IMG/VR virus record: IMGVR_UViG_3300006802_000092
Coordinates: 1 to 64,000 of that record
Reading direction: 5' to 3' (one strand)
Length of the DNA stretch: 64,000 nucleotides
From: a virus
The position numbers and the translations under genes were made by a program. Positions 63,469 through 64,000 of the stretch are shown here, one piece after another. Numbering within the stretch: the first letter of the stretch is position 1; the number at the start of each line of letters is the position of its first letter. Under the pieces are notes generated by a model. The model saw only the letters and a program-made list of their open reading frames with translations, searched no databases and was not told where the DNA came from.

Positions 63469-64000
63469 ATGGCTTACCAGCTAACAAAGAAGGAAGTCTT
63501 AAGAGAGATTGTTAAGTCTGGTAAAGACCCGGCTTACTTTATCAATAACTATTGTAGGATCTCTCACCCTCTTGAGGGCTTAATTCCTTTTAAGACTTTC
63601 CCATATCAAGATGATATGTTGGTTAATTTCAACGATCATCGCTTCAACATCATACTAAAAGCCAGACAGCTGGGCCTATCGACAATCGTTGCGGCCTATG
63701 TTGTTTGGCTGCTGCTATTTCATCGGGACAAGAATGTTTTAGTTATGGCAACTAAGTTTGCAACAGCAACAAACTTGGTTAAGAAAGTAAAGAATATTAT
63801 GAAGAACTTACCGGACTGGATACGGATTGCTGAAATTAAAATCGATAACCGTTCTTCTTTTGAGCTAAGTAACGGCTCACAAATCAAAGCAGCGTCCACG
63901 TCTGGTGATGCTGGACGTTCAGAGGCACTCTCTCTTTTGGTTCTGGACGAGGCCGCCCACATTGATGGGTTAGGCGACTTGTGGACGGGCTTGTATCCCA
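63469..64000 (+). CDS. Large terminase subunit, 5' part (runs off the right edge)
   Basis: ATG 63469 begins 177 visible codons; the frame stays open to the window end. LRQLGLS-like Walker A (KARQLGLSTIV, about residues 63-73), strand NVLVMATKFATATNLVKKVKN, and Walker B with catalytic Glu LLVLDEAAHID (about 155-165) mark the packaging ATPase of gp17 type. The nuclease domain is outside the window. It translocates DNA into the prohead. Confidence 0.95.
   Translation, partial: MAYQLTKKEVLREIVKSGKDPAYFINNYCRISHPLEGLIPFKTFPYQDDMLVNFNDHRFNIILKARQLGLSTIVAAYVVWLLLFHRDKNVLVMATKFATATNLVKKVKNIMKNLPDWIRIAEIKIDNRSSFELSNGSQIKAASTSGDAGRSEALSLLVLDEAAHIDGLGDLWTGLYP

Overview
The window is part of the genome of a large, tailed, contractile-type bacteriophage, probably a distant relative of the T4 supergroup. 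Every convincing gene lies on the + strand. Most genes are packed with 1-14 nt overlaps (ATGA, TAATG), and GC looks to be in the low 40s by eye. T4-type hallmarks are a gp25-like baseplate wedge protein, a gp6/J-like baseplate protein, a gp55-like late sigma factor, a DnaG/gp61-like primase, an Mre11/Rad50 (gp47/gp46) repair module and a large terminase. Several very large virion proteins (2411 and 2822 aa, and three of more than 1000 aa) are typical of marine or environmental phages. The host is probably Gram-negative, judged from lysis-type membrane proteins and peptidoglycan-active domains, but it cannot be named. No integrase, repressor or attachment site is visible.

Layout. 1-8.8 kb: an acidic giant protein cut by the left edge, small unknowns, a zincin-like/LysM/M23 peptidoglycan enzyme, a triple C1q-like (jelly-roll) protein, and acidic Leu-x-Glu-rich proteins that resemble prohead core or cargo proteins. 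8.8-10.6 kb: an AT-rich accessory patch with a Fis-like HTH protein, a DUF2061-like membrane protein, a complete one-piece tmRNA (9337-9687, tag ANNNNYELALAA), a terminator hairpin and an HNH endonuclease. 10.6-13.7 kb: PIN-PhoH ATPase, zincin metallopeptidase and a Cas4/RecB-like Fe-S nuclease, partly behind a strong sigma70-type promoter. 13.7-19 kb: a sugar island with three GT-B-like glycosyltransferases, a nucleotide-sugar dehydrogenase and a GT-A-like transferase. 19-20.7 kb: small proteins and the gp55-like sigma factor. 20.7-53.2 kb: baseplate and tail-fibre morphogenesis. 53.2-61.3 kb: RuvC-like resolvase, a peptidoglycan-binding-domain protein, primase (behind a second strong promoter that predicts a leaderless mRNA), a nuclease-like unknown and a fused Mre11-Rad50 protein. 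61.3-64 kb: a lysis-like membrane cassette, small unknowns and the 5' part of the large terminase.

How it fits together. Sigma70-type promoters would let host polymerase transcribe the 12-20 kb and 56-61 kb blocks. The gp55-like factor would then switch on virion genes, although its promoter motif is not obvious here; a recurring ACTATTTA element before several genes is a candidate regulatory signal. The most interesting signals are the phage tmRNA, a recurring short helix ending in Leu/Ile-x-Glu at the ends of many otherwise unrelated proteins (a possible capsid-targeting or cargo-packaging tag system), the one-chain Mre11-Rad50, and the leaderless primase. All functional calls come from reading motifs by eye; no database search was run.
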